NCBI RefSeq assembly: GCF_024298845.1
Contig: NZ_CP101156.1
Coordinates: 186,001 to 250,000 of the forward strand
Reading direction: 5' to 3'
Source: Natronosalvus amylolyticus
GTDB taxonomy: Archaea; Halobacteriota; Halobacteria; Halobacteriales; Natrialbaceae
DNA length: 64,000 nt
Part shown: positions 18,933-28,081 of the stretch, piece after piece
How the letters are laid out: every line of letters begins with the position of its first letter
How positions within the stretch are numbered: the stretch's first letter is position 1
The notes under the pieces: model-generated
What the model was told of the DNA's origin: nothing
Databases searched by the model: none
What the model saw: the letters and a program-made list of their open reading frames with translations, nothing else
Translations under genes and position numbers: made by a program

Positions 18933-21900
18933 TCACTCCCGGCCGCCAAAGCGAGTGAACAGCCCGGAGAAACCGATACGGTCTGCCCACGAGGAACGTT
19001 CGTCGCCGAGTGCGGTGACACCCGCCTGTCCCACGGTACAGACCAATCCATCGGCGACGGTGAGGGCGTGTATCGCGCCACCATCGTCGCTATCGTACCG
19101 CCAGCGTGCGGAGCCGTCGTCGACACCGAGTGCGTAGACGACGCCACCGTCAGTACCGACACAGCAGACGTCGCCGATCACGGCCGGTGCCGTCGGCATG
19201 GAGCCACCCGTATCGAACCGGAACCGCTCACCGCCCGTCTGCAGATCGATTGCGTATACGCTCAGGTCGCCACTAGCAACGAACGCCGTGTCGTGTGCAA
19301 CGGCGGGGGCTGTTTCGATCGCCCTGCCGGTGTGGAATCGCCAGCGGTGGGCTCCCGTATCCGACTCGAGTGCGGTCACTGTGCCGGTCCCATCACCGAC
19401 GAGAACGACCCCTGTTCCGACAGCGACCGGTGTCGTGATGGGACGCTCGAGTGACTGGGACCAGCGGTCTTCGCCGGTCTCCGTCGAAAGGGCTCGAACG
19501 ATACCGTCGGTGGTGCCGACGAAAAGCGTCCCATCGGAGACGGCTGGCGTCGTCGGAACGCCTGCCTCGTCTCGCTGGAATCGGGGCGCTCCGGTCGTTC
19601 TGTCGACGGCGTGAATCGTGCCGTCGTCACTCGTCAGGTACACCGTGTCGGTCTCGACGACCGGACCGCCCCGAACCTGTCCGCCAGTCTCGTACCGCCA
19701 GGTCCGTTCGCCGGTTTCGGCGTCCAGTGCGTACAGTGCCCCGTCCTCGCTCCCCACGAAGACGACTCCCTCGACGACTGCTGGTGCAGTGGTTATCGGT
19801 CCCTCGGTTCGATACTGCCATCGGTTTCCGCCATCCTCGAGCGCGATAGCGACGACAGTCCCGTTGGTACAGCCGACGTAGACCGTGTCACCGACGACAG
19901 CCGGTGTGCTCGAAACCTCGCTGTCGGGTTCGAATCGCCACTGTGCGTCGACACCCTCGATCAGCGGCTCTCCGGTAGGGAGTGCGCCAACACCGGCAGC
20001 GGTTCCCCGTTCCATTTGCCAATCTTGCACCGCCGTGGCCTCTTCCTGAGAGGGCTGGTTGGCCGCTTCGAGCGTCGCGACGCCGTTCGATGCGACTTCG
20101 GATACAGACGGTGCGGGATCGCCACACTGTGGCTCGAGACGTGAGATCGCGGCGGTTCGGTCGAATTCGGACCGACCGAGTGACGTGAGCGTCCGTGCCG
20201 CCTGCACTCGGACAGCAGCCACCGGATCGCCACGCAACTCGAGGAGCGCCCCCTCGAGTCGGTCGGTGTGACCTTCGAGCCCGTCGAAATCGGCTGCCTG
20301 GGACAATGTTGTGAGCGTCCGAAGGATGTTTTCACGTACCAGGTCGTCCGGATCCTCGAGCCCGTCGAGCAAGGCGGGAACGAGCTGGTCGTATCCCGTG
20401 GTCTCTCCTTGGGCACGACTGGCGAGGGCTGCACTCGCGGTTGCCCGGACCACTGGCGAACCCGTAGCCAACCCGTCAGCCAGTTTCGACACAGCAGTCG
20501 GGCGTAACCGGTCAGCACCCTCGGCGAGTTCGGCGAGTCCGAGCGCAGCGAGACCACCAACCCACGGGTCGTCGTCCAGTCGGCGTCCGAGGCCCGAGAG
20601 CTGTTTGTTGAGGGCGTCAGTGTGTTGGGGTGTTTCGCCACCGACCACGATCGAGGTGACATCGAGCAACCGGTTATCGACGTCGTCGACGACGTCACGT
20701 AACACAGACGGTGCCGCCTCGCCGAAACTGACGACGGCGCCAAGCGCCAGCACCGCGTATCCGCGAACGGATTCGCGGTCGTGGTCGAGGAGCGTCCGTA
20801 TTCGGTCGGACGATCGGTTCACGTCGTCCGGCGCCAGGACTGCGAACCGTGCGATTTCGCTCGCGAGTTCGTCCATCGCTTCTCCGCTGTCTGCCTCCTC
20901 GAGGTGGTCGAGCAACAGCGCTGAGAGTGGACGAGCGTCCTCGTCCTCGAGTCGTTCTCCGGCAGTGACGAGTCCTCGCAACTGTGCACGACGCTCCAGT
21001 GGACCGGCAGCGCCGAGCCGTTCGGCGATCAGTTCCGAGAGCGGTCCTGGCTGGGACAGCGAAGGTGAGACACACATGGCGTCTGCAATCGTCTGTGCGA
21101 GTCCGGCTCCTGTGGGTATCCCGTCCGGCGAGTTCGCTTTGGTCAGCTTCTGAGACGGTGAGACGACGAGTGCCGTTTCTTCGGTTGGATCGGCGTCGTC
21201 GGCTGCCGCCTCGAACACGTTTCGAAGGACATCGACGACGGTCGTTTCGGTCTCGAGTGGTGTGGTGAGAAGGGTTTCGACCGTGCCAACGAGCGCAATC
21301 CGCTCAGCGACCGACGGTGACGACCTCACACTTCGAGCGGCGATCGCGTCGATCAGCCGCCGGAGTTCGTCCGTGGTTTCGGGGAGGACGACGGCGAGCG
21401 CTTCGAACGCAGCGCCACGACGGGCTGGGTCCGGGTGTTCGGTCTCACGGAGAGCGAGTTCGAACGCCGGAGCGCGTCCCTCGTAATCGGCCCCGAGGAT
21501 CTCGAGCACACCGATGACGTTCGTCCTGACGGTGCGGTCCGGATCGTCGGTCGCTCGAAACAGGCTGGTGAGCACTCCCCGAACCGTGTCCGGAAATGTC
21601 TCCGCGAGACGAGCGAGCGCGAGCGCCGCGTTGTTGCGAACGCTCGCGTCCTCGTCCTCGAGTCGGGTAGCAAGCGTCGTCGTCGCTTTCCTGATATCTT
21701 CTGGCTGGGCGGCCGCGACGTCGACGAGGTCGCGGGAGGCGGCTCGGCGAACCGTTACATCGTCGGCAGCGAGTCGGTTACACAACGCCGTAACGGCTGG
21801 GTGTGGAGCCGCCGTTCGCCTCTTGGCAACCGCGGCCAGTTCCCCGGCCGCATAGCCCTGTATCCACTCGTCACCGTCCTCGAGGGCGTCGAGAAGGGCT

Positions 21901-23291
21901 GGCACGTCGGGGCCGTCCGTCGGTCCATCGAGTGCCACTGCACCCAGCGCGTCGGCTGCCGCTCGGCGGACCGCATCGTCGGCATCGTCGAGTCGTCCGG
22001 CGAGCGGTTCGACGACCGCTCTGATCACGGCCGGATCCGCGTTCGATACCGAGCGGATCGCTCGAATCGCTTCGAGTCTGTTGGGGTCTTCGTCCTCGAG
22101 CAGCGTTCCCAGGTCAGTGACGATGGGTTCGACTGCTGTGGGATGTACTCGTGCGACGGACGCGGCAGCCCGCGCGACGAACGCATCGCAATCGGCGGTT
22201 TCGTCCTCGAGGCGCTCGGCCAGTGGCTCCATTGCAGCGGTGACTGCCGAGGGATTCTCGGCCGCGATTGTTGCAAGCGTCGCAGCGGCGTCAGTTCTGA
22301 TCGCCGGCAACGGGTCCTCGAGTCGGTCGACGAGCGCTTCGACAGCCGGGAGCACCGCCTCGGCGTCGAAGGCAGCCACGTCACGGAGCGCGTTCGCTGC
22401 AGGTTGGCGAATCGCTGGTGCATCAGTGAGCGAGTCACGCAGTGATTCGACGACCGGGCAAACGGTCGCTGGCTCGGACGCAGCGACCGCCGATAGGGCG
22501 ATGCTCGCGTCCTCGCGAACGGGCTCGAGTGCGTCCTCGAGCCGATTCGCGATTGTATCCACGTGATCAGTGAGGGCGCCAGGCTGTGCCGTTCCAATCG
22601 AGCGAACCGCCGCGATTGCAGCCGTACGGACACGAGGCTGGTCCTCGAGGCGAGCGACGAGCGAGGAGACACAGTCAGTGACTGCGGTCGGATTCGATTC
22701 GGCAACGTCACGAAGTATCTGGGTCGCGTTGGCGCGAACGTCATCGTCGTCGTGATCCGTTGCCAGTGCAACCGTGGTAGCGATTGGGGTTACCACTTCG
22801 GGGTCTGCACTCGCGATGGCGGCCAGGACCGCGGTGGCTCGATCACAGACGAACGGTTCCTCGTCGGTGACGTAGTCGGCAATCGTTCGTGCCGACCGGG
22901 AGACTGCGGTCGGTTCGGCCTCGGCGACGGCCGCCAGGGCCGTGATCGCATCGGCTCGGACCGACGGCGAGTCGTCGAGTTGGGCGGTCAGGGCGGGAAC
23001 CGCCGATTTCACCGCTGACGGATCGTGCGTGGCGACTGCCGACAACGCAGTGGCGGCGTGTGACCGAATCGCTGGCTGGTCCTCGAGTCGCTCGGTTAGT
23101 GCGGGAACGGTAGCGGCGACGTCAGCCGGCCGGTCGGTCGCTTCGGCCGCGAGCGTTCTGGCAGCGTACTCGCGAACGTCCGGATCATCGGCCGAGAGGA
23201 ACGCCTGTAGCTGGGTGATTCCGACGGTTACTTCGATACCGCCGCCCGGTTCGCCGATGGGCACGTCGTTCGGGGAGTCATCGTTTGCCAT
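18933..23291 (-). CDS. Giant HEAT-repeat / PQQ beta-propeller protein
   Basis: A 1452-aa acidic protein with no signal peptide or membrane helix, so probably cytoplasmic. Residues about 25-1075 are tandem HEAT-like repeats of ~37-40 residues (recurring VRxxAAxALxxVA and LxxRLEDxxxxVR patterns). Residues about 1095-1430 are a PQQ-type beta-propeller of about eight blades, each with a VYVGxxDGxVxALDxxTGxxxW-like pattern (for example VYVGCTNGTVVAI and LFVGTTDGIVRAL). HEAT arrays bind proteins and PQQ-like propellers are interaction platforms, so a scaffold role is likely. The start is the ATG at 23289-23291. No partner gene is obvious. Confidence 0.88.
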   Translation of the reverse strand: MANDDSPNDVPIGEPGGGIEVTVGITQLQAFLSADDPDVREYAARTLAAEATDRPADVAATVPALTERLEDQPAIRSHAATALSAVATHDPSAVKSAVPALTAQLDDSPSVRADAITALAAVAEAEPTAVSRSARTIADYVTDEEPFVCDRATAVLAAIASADPEVVTPIATTVALATDHDDDDVRANATQILRDVAESNPTAVTDCVSSLVARLEDQPRVRTAAIAAVRSIGTAQPGALTDHVDTIANRLEDALEPVREDASIALSAVAASEPATVCPVVESLRDSLTDAPAIRQPAANALRDVAAFDAEAVLPAVEALVDRLEDPLPAIRTDAAATLATIAAENPSAVTAAMEPLAERLEDETADCDAFVARAAASVARVHPTAVEPIVTDLGTLLEDEDPNRLEAIRAIRSVSNADPAVIRAVVEPLAGRLDDADDAVRRAAADALGAVALDGPTDGPDVPALLDALEDGDEWIQGYAAGELAAVAKRRTAAPHPAVTALCNRLAADDVTVRRAASRDLVDVAAAQPEDIRKATTTLATRLEDEDASVRNNAALALARLAETFPDTVRGVLTSLFRATDDPDRTVRTNVIGVLEILGADYEGRAPAFELALRETEHPDPARRGAAFEALAVVLPETTDELRRLIDAIAARSVRSSPSVAERIALVGTVETLLTTPLETETTVVDVLRNVFEAAADDADPTEETALVVSPSQKLTKANSPDGIPTGAGLAQTIADAMCVSPSLSQPGPLSELIAERLGAAGPLERRAQLRGLVTAGERLEDEDARPLSALLLDHLEEADSGEAMDELASEIARFAVLAPDDVNRSSDRIRTLLDHDRESVRGYAVLALGAVVSFGEAAPSVLRDVVDDVDNRLLDVTSIVVGGETPQHTDALNKQLSGLGRRLDDDPWVGGLAALGLAELAEGADRLRPTAVSKLADGLATGSPVVRATASAALASRAQGETTGYDQLVPALLDGLEDPDDLVRENILRTLTTLSQAADFDGLEGHTDRLEGALLELRGDPVAAVRVQAARTLTSLGRSEFDRTAAISRLEPQCGDPAPSVSEVASNGVATLEAANQPSQEEATAVQDWQMERGTAAGVGALPTGEPLIEGVDAQWRFEPDSEVSSTPAVVGDTVYVGCTNGTVVAIALEDGGNRWQYRTEGPITTAPAVVEGVVFVGSEDGALYALDAETGERTWRYETGGQVRGGPVVETDTVYLTSDDGTIHAVDRTTGAPRFQRDEAGVPTTPAVSDGTLFVGTTDGIVRALSTETGEDRWSQSLERPITTPVAVGTGVVLVGDGTGTVTALESDTGAHRWRFHTGRAIETAPAVAHDTAFVASGDLSVYAIDLQTGGERFRFDTGGSMPTAPAVIGDVCCVGTDGGVVYALGVDDGSARWRYDSDDGGAIHALTVADGLVCTVGQAGVTALGDERSSWADRIGFSGLFTRFGGRE

Positions 23292-23676
23292 AGATGCGTT
23301 CGTCGGGAGTCAGGGTATCAGTCACTGACTCCGTTGATTGGTTGTGCATCCGTCGCAGGTAAGTTAATTCTATCCCTGCACCAGTGAGTTACAACGATTG
23401 ACCTGTGAACTGAATAACATTCTTTGCTGTCAATTCGGCAGGTGTCCGCCATCGACGGACTCGAGACGGTGTCTCACTGTGAGGATAACGAATCGTCCGC
23501 TGGAGACCTCGATGGCCCGCTTTACTCCGTCAGGCGTCGACGGCTGCGTCATCCTATCGGCTTGGCGCAAACGTTCAGCCTCGAGGTACCACTCAGTACC
23601 CTCCCAACGGTCGACCCATGCGTGAAACCGGAACACAGCCATCGGTTTCACGCTCCGTGCAGGGTTGGGAAGCCAC
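23292..23676. other. 385-bp gap with a degenerate repeat
   Basis: It lies between the HEAT/PQQ gene and topA. It contains the family-2 repeat copy at 23522-23596 and the presumed promoter region of the HEAT/PQQ gene. A 94-codon open frame on the minus strand (23430-23714) overlaps the topA end and is not supported as a gene. Confidence 0.5.
23522..23596. mobile_element. MITE-like element, family 2, degenerate copy
   Basis: It starts TTACTCCGTCAGGCGTCGAC and ends GTACCACTCA, matching the ends of the copies at 4391 and 62716. The centre is more diverged and the inverted repeat is poor. It lies just beyond the 3' end of topA. Confidence 0.4.
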
Positions 23677-26163
23677 TCAGGTCGCCGTCTGCCAGGTTCG
23701 AATTCTATCCGCACTGATGCCGTCGACGGAGTCGGCGACCGTCTCCGGATCGGCGTCAGTCAGGTCGTCGATCGACTCGATACCTGCGTCCGCGAGTTTT
23801 TCGACCGTTTTGGCTCCGATACCGTCGATGGCCTCGAGGTCGGAGCCGCTATCGGCCTCTCGAGCCTGGAACTCGCGATAGTTACAGATCGGACAGCCAA
23901 GTTCCCAGGGTTCGTCGCCGTTGTGGATCACCAGTTCGGGAAGGTGGTGTTCGTCACACACCTCATCGGTGACCTCGATTTCCCCGCGCCGTGGGAGGGG
24001 CAGAGAGTACTCACAGTCGGGATAGCGCGTACAACCGACCAGTCGCGAGCCGCTCTGGAGCGTCTTGATCGCGAGTTCACCACCCTCGTCGTCGCCACAC
24101 TCCGGGCAGGCTCCGAGAACCGGCCCTTCACCGGCTTCTTCGGCCCGGCAGAGCGGACACCCGTGAACGAACGTCTGTCGGCCTGCGAGCATCTTCACTT
24201 CGTGTAAGTCGTGTTCGTCACAGGTTTCCTCGAGAATCAACGGCTTGCCTGTCGAGGGCAACTGCAGCGTAAACTCACAGTCGGGATAACCGTCACAGCC
24301 GACGAAGTACGAGCCATACCGGCTTCGACGGACCAGCAAGGATTCACCACACTCCGGACACGGCCCCAGCTGCTTGTCGGCTTTGAGCGATTTCCGGAGG
24401 TGGTCGCCGACCTCCTCGCGCGAGGCTTCTAACTGCTCGAACACCGCCTCCAGCATCTCTCTGGACTCGTCCGTCACGTCCTCGAGCGTCGCCTCCCCGG
24501 TTGCAATGGCGTCCATATCGGCCTCGAGTTGAGCCGTCATCTCCTCGCTTACCACCTGGTCTGCGTACTGCTCGGCAGCGTCGACCACTGCCATCGCCAG
24601 CTGGGTCGGCCGAGGTGGGTCGCTCTCGATGTAGCCACGGTCGTACAGTTTCTCGAGCGTATTGTGTCGCGTCGACTTCGTCCCGATTCCCAGGTCCTCC
24701 ATGGTCTCGATCAGCCGTGACTGGCCGTAGCGTCGGGGTGGCTGGGTCTGTTTGGCCTCGAGTTCGACGTCACTGACGGCGAGTTCTTCGCCTTCGTCGA
24801 CCGCGGGGACGTAGTTCTCGCTCGTCGAGAAGTATGGGTAGACCTCGTGGTAGCCAGGGTCGACCAGGCGCTTGCCGTTGGCTTTGAGCAAACAGCCGTC
24901 GGCTTCGGCGACCACCTTGAGGTGTTCCCAGATCGCCGGTTCGGCCACCGTCGCGTAGTAGCGCCGAACGACGAGCTCGTACACGCGCCACTCGTCTTCG
25001 TTCACGTCGCTGCCCCGTGTCGGAATCTCGCCCGTTGGATAGATTGGAGGGTGGTCGGTCGTCTCCTCGTCACCTTCCGTCGGAACGAGGTCGTCGTCGC
25101 TCTCGAGCAACGACTGGGCCGACTCGCCGAGTTCGGGGTGCTCGACGAACGATTCGAGCAGGTCCTCGGGCTCGAGGTCGTCGGGGTAGACGGTGTTGTC
25201 GGTTCGCGGATAGGTGATGAAACCGTCGGTGTAGAGGTCCTCCGCGATGGACATCGCACGTTTGGCCGAGAAGCCGATTGCCCCCGCCGCTCGGATGAAC
25301 TGCGTCGTGTTGAACGGCGTCGGTGGACTGTCGGTCCGGGTTCGGCCGTTGACCTCGGTTACCGTGGCCTGGCTGGCACCTGAGAGAGTCTCGTAGGCTT
25401 CGGTGGCGGCGCCTTCGTCCCAGACGCGCTCGGCTTCGTTGTCGTCTTCGTCGAGATAGAAGTACTGGGCTTCGAACGGTTCGTCGTCCTTCGTGAGGTC
25501 AGCAAACAGTTCCCAGTAGTCGTCGGGATCGAACGCCTGAATCTCGCGCTCGCGGTCGACGATCAGTTTCAGCGTCGGGCTCTGGACGCGGCCGACGGAG
25601 ATGAAGTCGTTACCGAGTTGGCCGGCCGAAAGTGAGAGAAACCGGGTGAGTGCCGCCCCCCAGACGAGGTCGATTATCTGCCGGGCTTCGCCTGCTGCAG
25701 CCAGGTCGAAGTCGATCTCGTCGGGTTCGTCGAACGCGCGCTGGACCTCGTTTTTCGTGATCGAGGAGAACCGAACGCGGTCGATAGGGACGTCCTCGTT
25801 GACGTCGCGGACGATTTCGTAGGCCTCCTTCCCGATCAACTCTCCCTCCCGATCGTAGTCAGTCGCGATGATAACCCGTTCGGCCTGACGGGAGAGAATA
25901 CGCAACGTTGCGACGATGTTCTCTTTCGTCGGCGTTTTCTCGATCGACGCATCCACGAGTTCGACGGGTTCGACGTCTCGCCAGTCGGAGTATTCTGGCG
26001 GGAAGTCGACACCGACGACGTGGCCGGAGAGCCCGACACAGCGTTTGCCGCCCCACTCGTAGACGTTGACGCCGTTCTCTCGCGTCGCCGTCGCAGATTC
26101 CCCGCTCAGAATATCGGCGATGCGTCTCGCCGCGTTGTCTTTTTCCGTAATAATTAGCTCCAC
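23677..26163 (-). CDS. topA: DNA topoisomerase I (type IA)
   Basis: An 828-aa type IA topoisomerase relaxing negative supercoils. The Toprim domain opens with MELIITEKDNAARRIA and has the acidic ATDYDREGE motif (metal binding). The catalytic Tyr is in DGFITYPRTDN. The C-terminus carries three Cys4-type zinc ribbons (CPECGES, CPECGDDEGG and CDEHHLPELV regions, with CDGYPDC and CTRYPDC pairs) and ends in a helix-hairpin-helix segment (AIDGIGAKTVEKLADAGI). The start is GTG at 26161-26163, fixed by the conserved N-terminus. The HhH tail is a common haloarchaeal addition. Confidence 0.95.
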   Translation of the reverse strand: MELIITEKDNAARRIADILSGESATATRENGVNVYEWGGKRCVGLSGHVVGVDFPPEYSDWRDVEPVELVDASIEKTPTKENIVATLRILSRQAERVIIATDYDREGELIGKEAYEIVRDVNEDVPIDRVRFSSITKNEVQRAFDEPDEIDFDLAAAGEARQIIDLVWGAALTRFLSLSAGQLGNDFISVGRVQSPTLKLIVDREREIQAFDPDDYWELFADLTKDDEPFEAQYFYLDEDDNEAERVWDEGAATEAYETLSGASQATVTEVNGRTRTDSPPTPFNTTQFIRAAGAIGFSAKRAMSIAEDLYTDGFITYPRTDNTVYPDDLEPEDLLESFVEHPELGESAQSLLESDDDLVPTEGDEETTDHPPIYPTGEIPTRGSDVNEDEWRVYELVVRRYYATVAEPAIWEHLKVVAEADGCLLKANGKRLVDPGYHEVYPYFSTSENYVPAVDEGEELAVSDVELEAKQTQPPRRYGQSRLIETMEDLGIGTKSTRHNTLEKLYDRGYIESDPPRPTQLAMAVVDAAEQYADQVVSEEMTAQLEADMDAIATGEATLEDVTDESREMLEAVFEQLEASREEVGDHLRKSLKADKQLGPCPECGESLLVRRSRYGSYFVGCDGYPDCEFTLQLPSTGKPLILEETCDEHDLHEVKMLAGRQTFVHGCPLCRAEEAGEGPVLGACPECGDDEGGELAIKTLQSGSRLVGCTRYPDCEYSLPLPRRGEIEVTDEVCDEHHLPELVIHNGDEPWELGCPICNYREFQAREADSGSDLEAIDGIGAKTVEKLADAGIESIDDLTDADPETVADSVDGISADRIRTWQTAT

Positions 26164-26347
26164 GGCGATCCACCTCCGGGTAGCCGAGACACCTTCATTG
26201 GCGCTCGCTACGACCGAGTTGCGGATAACCCTTTCGGGGCGAAATCAACAGCCTCCGGCGTCCTTCCCTGCGCGAGCGTGTCAATATGCCCGGGTTAGAG
26301 AGCGGTGTGATGGCGCCGAAACGGACGGAATCCGCCGCCCACCCGGA

Positions 26348-27820
26348 TCAGTCGTCAGCTGGCACCGGCTGTGGTCGGTGCTGGCTTGCTTCTGTATCGA
26401 GCAACAGAGTGGTGGCCACTGGCGACAGTTCGTTGACGACCGATCGGCCGTCTCGCTCGCGGATGACAAGCCCTGCCTCCTCGAGTTTCGTCAGGTGGTG
26501 TGAAATCGTACTCGGGTCACGATCGAGCGCGTCCGCCAACTGGCTGTTGGGCGCCTGTCCAAGCGTCACCAGTTTCTCGAGTAACCGTCGACGAGTTGGT
26601 TCCGCGAACGCGGCGTGAAGTTCGACGTCGTCTGCGTCGATCGGGAAATATCGGCGTTTTCCATCGACCTTGATCGAGGTAACGAGGGTTTCCTCCTCGA
26701 GGATGCGAACGTGATGGCGAACCGTCGAGAGCGGGACGTCGCTGTGGTCGCTCACCGCAGAGAGGTACAGACCTGGTTCGGCTGTCACCGCTTCGAATAT
26801 CGCCTTCCGCCGCTCGTTCTCGAGTGGGTCGGAGTCGTCGTAGCGACTGTATCTGAGCAGCGCCGCCAGTGAGATCGGGCTGGCATCCCGAAGACGACTC
26901 CACAATCGTCGAACCCTCGAGCGGCCAGTCCAGCTGGCGACCGTGCCCCCGGCCGTTCCCGCTCCGGCTCCAGCCCCGGCAACGCCAGCACCCATGCTCG
27001 AGACAGCGACGGCCCCAAGCAATCCGGCAAGGATCCCGTTGACGGCGGTTTGCGTGCTCGGTGACGGTTCTGCCGTCGCGACACCGAGCGGCCCACTTGC
27101 TGTGTTCTCGTCTGCAACAGCCTCGTCGCCGTCAGTTTCTGTTCCATCCCCAGTGGTGACGTTCGTCGCGTGGCTCGCCTCCTGATCGAGCAGCTCCGTT
27201 TGAACCGTGGCGTTCACATCCGTCGAATCGAGAACGGTGTCCGTCGTGTCCGAGAGCGCCGTTGTCGTCTCCTCGAGGGCCTCACCGGTGTCGTCTATCG
27301 TGTCGTCTATCGTGTCGAAACTAGCCGCTACCGTGTGGTCAATTGTCTCGAGGCCGTCCGCTACCGTCTCGGTCGTGGTTTTCTCGAGGGTCTCGTCGGT
27401 ATCATCCACCGTGTCTGCAAGCGTCTCGAGGGTGTCCGTATCGGTTGTATCGACCGTTGTATCCTCGATCGTCTCAGTCGTTTCCTCCAGTGATTCGGTC
27501 GTATCCTCGAGGGTCTCGCTAGTGTCGTCGATTTCCCCCGTGGTTTCATTTACCGTGTCTTCGGTATCGTTCGTCGTGTCGTTTACCGTGTCTTCGGTAT
27601 CGTTCGTCGTGTCGTTTACCGTGTCCCCGAGATCGTTATTGAGCACGAGGGCACTGGCCTCGAGCAGGCCACTCGAGCCCGCCTCGTCCAACTCGCCCGT
27701 CTGATCGCCCGGCGTGTCCACGAGAGCGACGGCTGTCCCTGTCCCAGCGACAGCCAATGAACAAATCACCATGGCGACCACGAGACCGACACAATGACCG
27801 GCGGGTCTGGACGAACGCAT
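26348..27820 (-). CDS. Membrane-anchored tandem winged-helix regulator with extracellular Asp/Thr stalk
   Basis: A 490-aa protein. Residues 1-33 are a signal peptide. Residues about 60-200 are a low-complexity Asp/Thr/Glu stalk with DTTNDTEDTVN repeats. A Gly/Ala-rich hydrophobic helix (about 262-290) is followed by a basic stop-transfer segment (GRSRVRRLWSRLR). The last ~165 residues are cytoplasmic and hold two winged-helix domains: VSDHSDVPLSTVRHHVRILEE-like and ALDRDPSTISHHLTKLEEAG-like (both ArsR/MarR-type recognition helices). It therefore looks like a one-component membrane sensor that binds DNA directly. It is divergent from the orphan permease gene at 28082. Targets unknown. Confidence 0.8.
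   Translation of the reverse strand: MRSSRPAGHCVGLVVAMVICSLAVAGTGTAVALVDTPGDQTGELDEAGSSGLLEASALVLNNDLGDTVNDTTNDTEDTVNDTTNDTEDTVNETTGEIDDTSETLEDTTESLEETTETIEDTTVDTTDTDTLETLADTVDDTDETLEKTTTETVADGLETIDHTVAASFDTIDDTIDDTGEALEETTTALSDTTDTVLDSTDVNATVQTELLDQEASHATNVTTGDGTETDGDEAVADENTASGPLGVATAEPSPSTQTAVNGILAGLLGAVAVSSMGAGVAGAGAGAGTAGGTVASWTGRSRVRRLWSRLRDASPISLAALLRYSRYDDSDPLENERRKAIFEAVTAEPGLYLSAVSDHSDVPLSTVRHHVRILEEETLVTSIKVDGKRRYFPIDADDVELHAAFAEPTRRRLLEKLVTLGQAPNSQLADALDRDPSTISHHLTKLEEAGLVIRERDGRSVVNELSPVATTLLLDTEASQHRPQPVPADD
27549..27628 (-). repeat. 33-bp in-frame tandem repeat in the stalk region
   Basis: The 33-bp unit encoding an 11-residue DTTNDTEDTVN block is repeated about 2.4 times with almost no change (GTTTACCGTGTCTTCGGTAT at the start of each unit). 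Near-identity at the DNA level suggests recent expansion, and copy number may vary between strains. Confidence 0.85.
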
Positions 27821-28081
27821 GGGAAAGTTACTAGCAATACGCAGTCATCAAGTATATGCTTTGTCTGTTTGCACGGATTGTATGGCGGTGCGGGACGAGA
27901 ACCCAAAGGTCCACATCGTCAGCATCGATGGGTTCTGGAGTTCGGCCCCGAGCAACGAACGGATTGGCATCCACTCCGCCCTGACGGCGGGGCTATCTCA
28001 TTGATTCTCCGTAACCACTGACTCCGTCCGGAAAAGACAACACAGTGAAGTATTTCCGACTCAGTGGTAGGCAGACGAGAA

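Noticed and set aside
23430-23714. 94-codon minus-strand frame between the HEAT/PQQ gene and topA
   Set aside because: It overlaps the topA end and contains a degenerate repeat copy; no recognisable protein features.
27207-27704. Ser/Val-rich 165-codon plus-strand frame
   Set aside because: It is the complement of the Asp/Thr repeat stalk; repetitive translation is an artefact.
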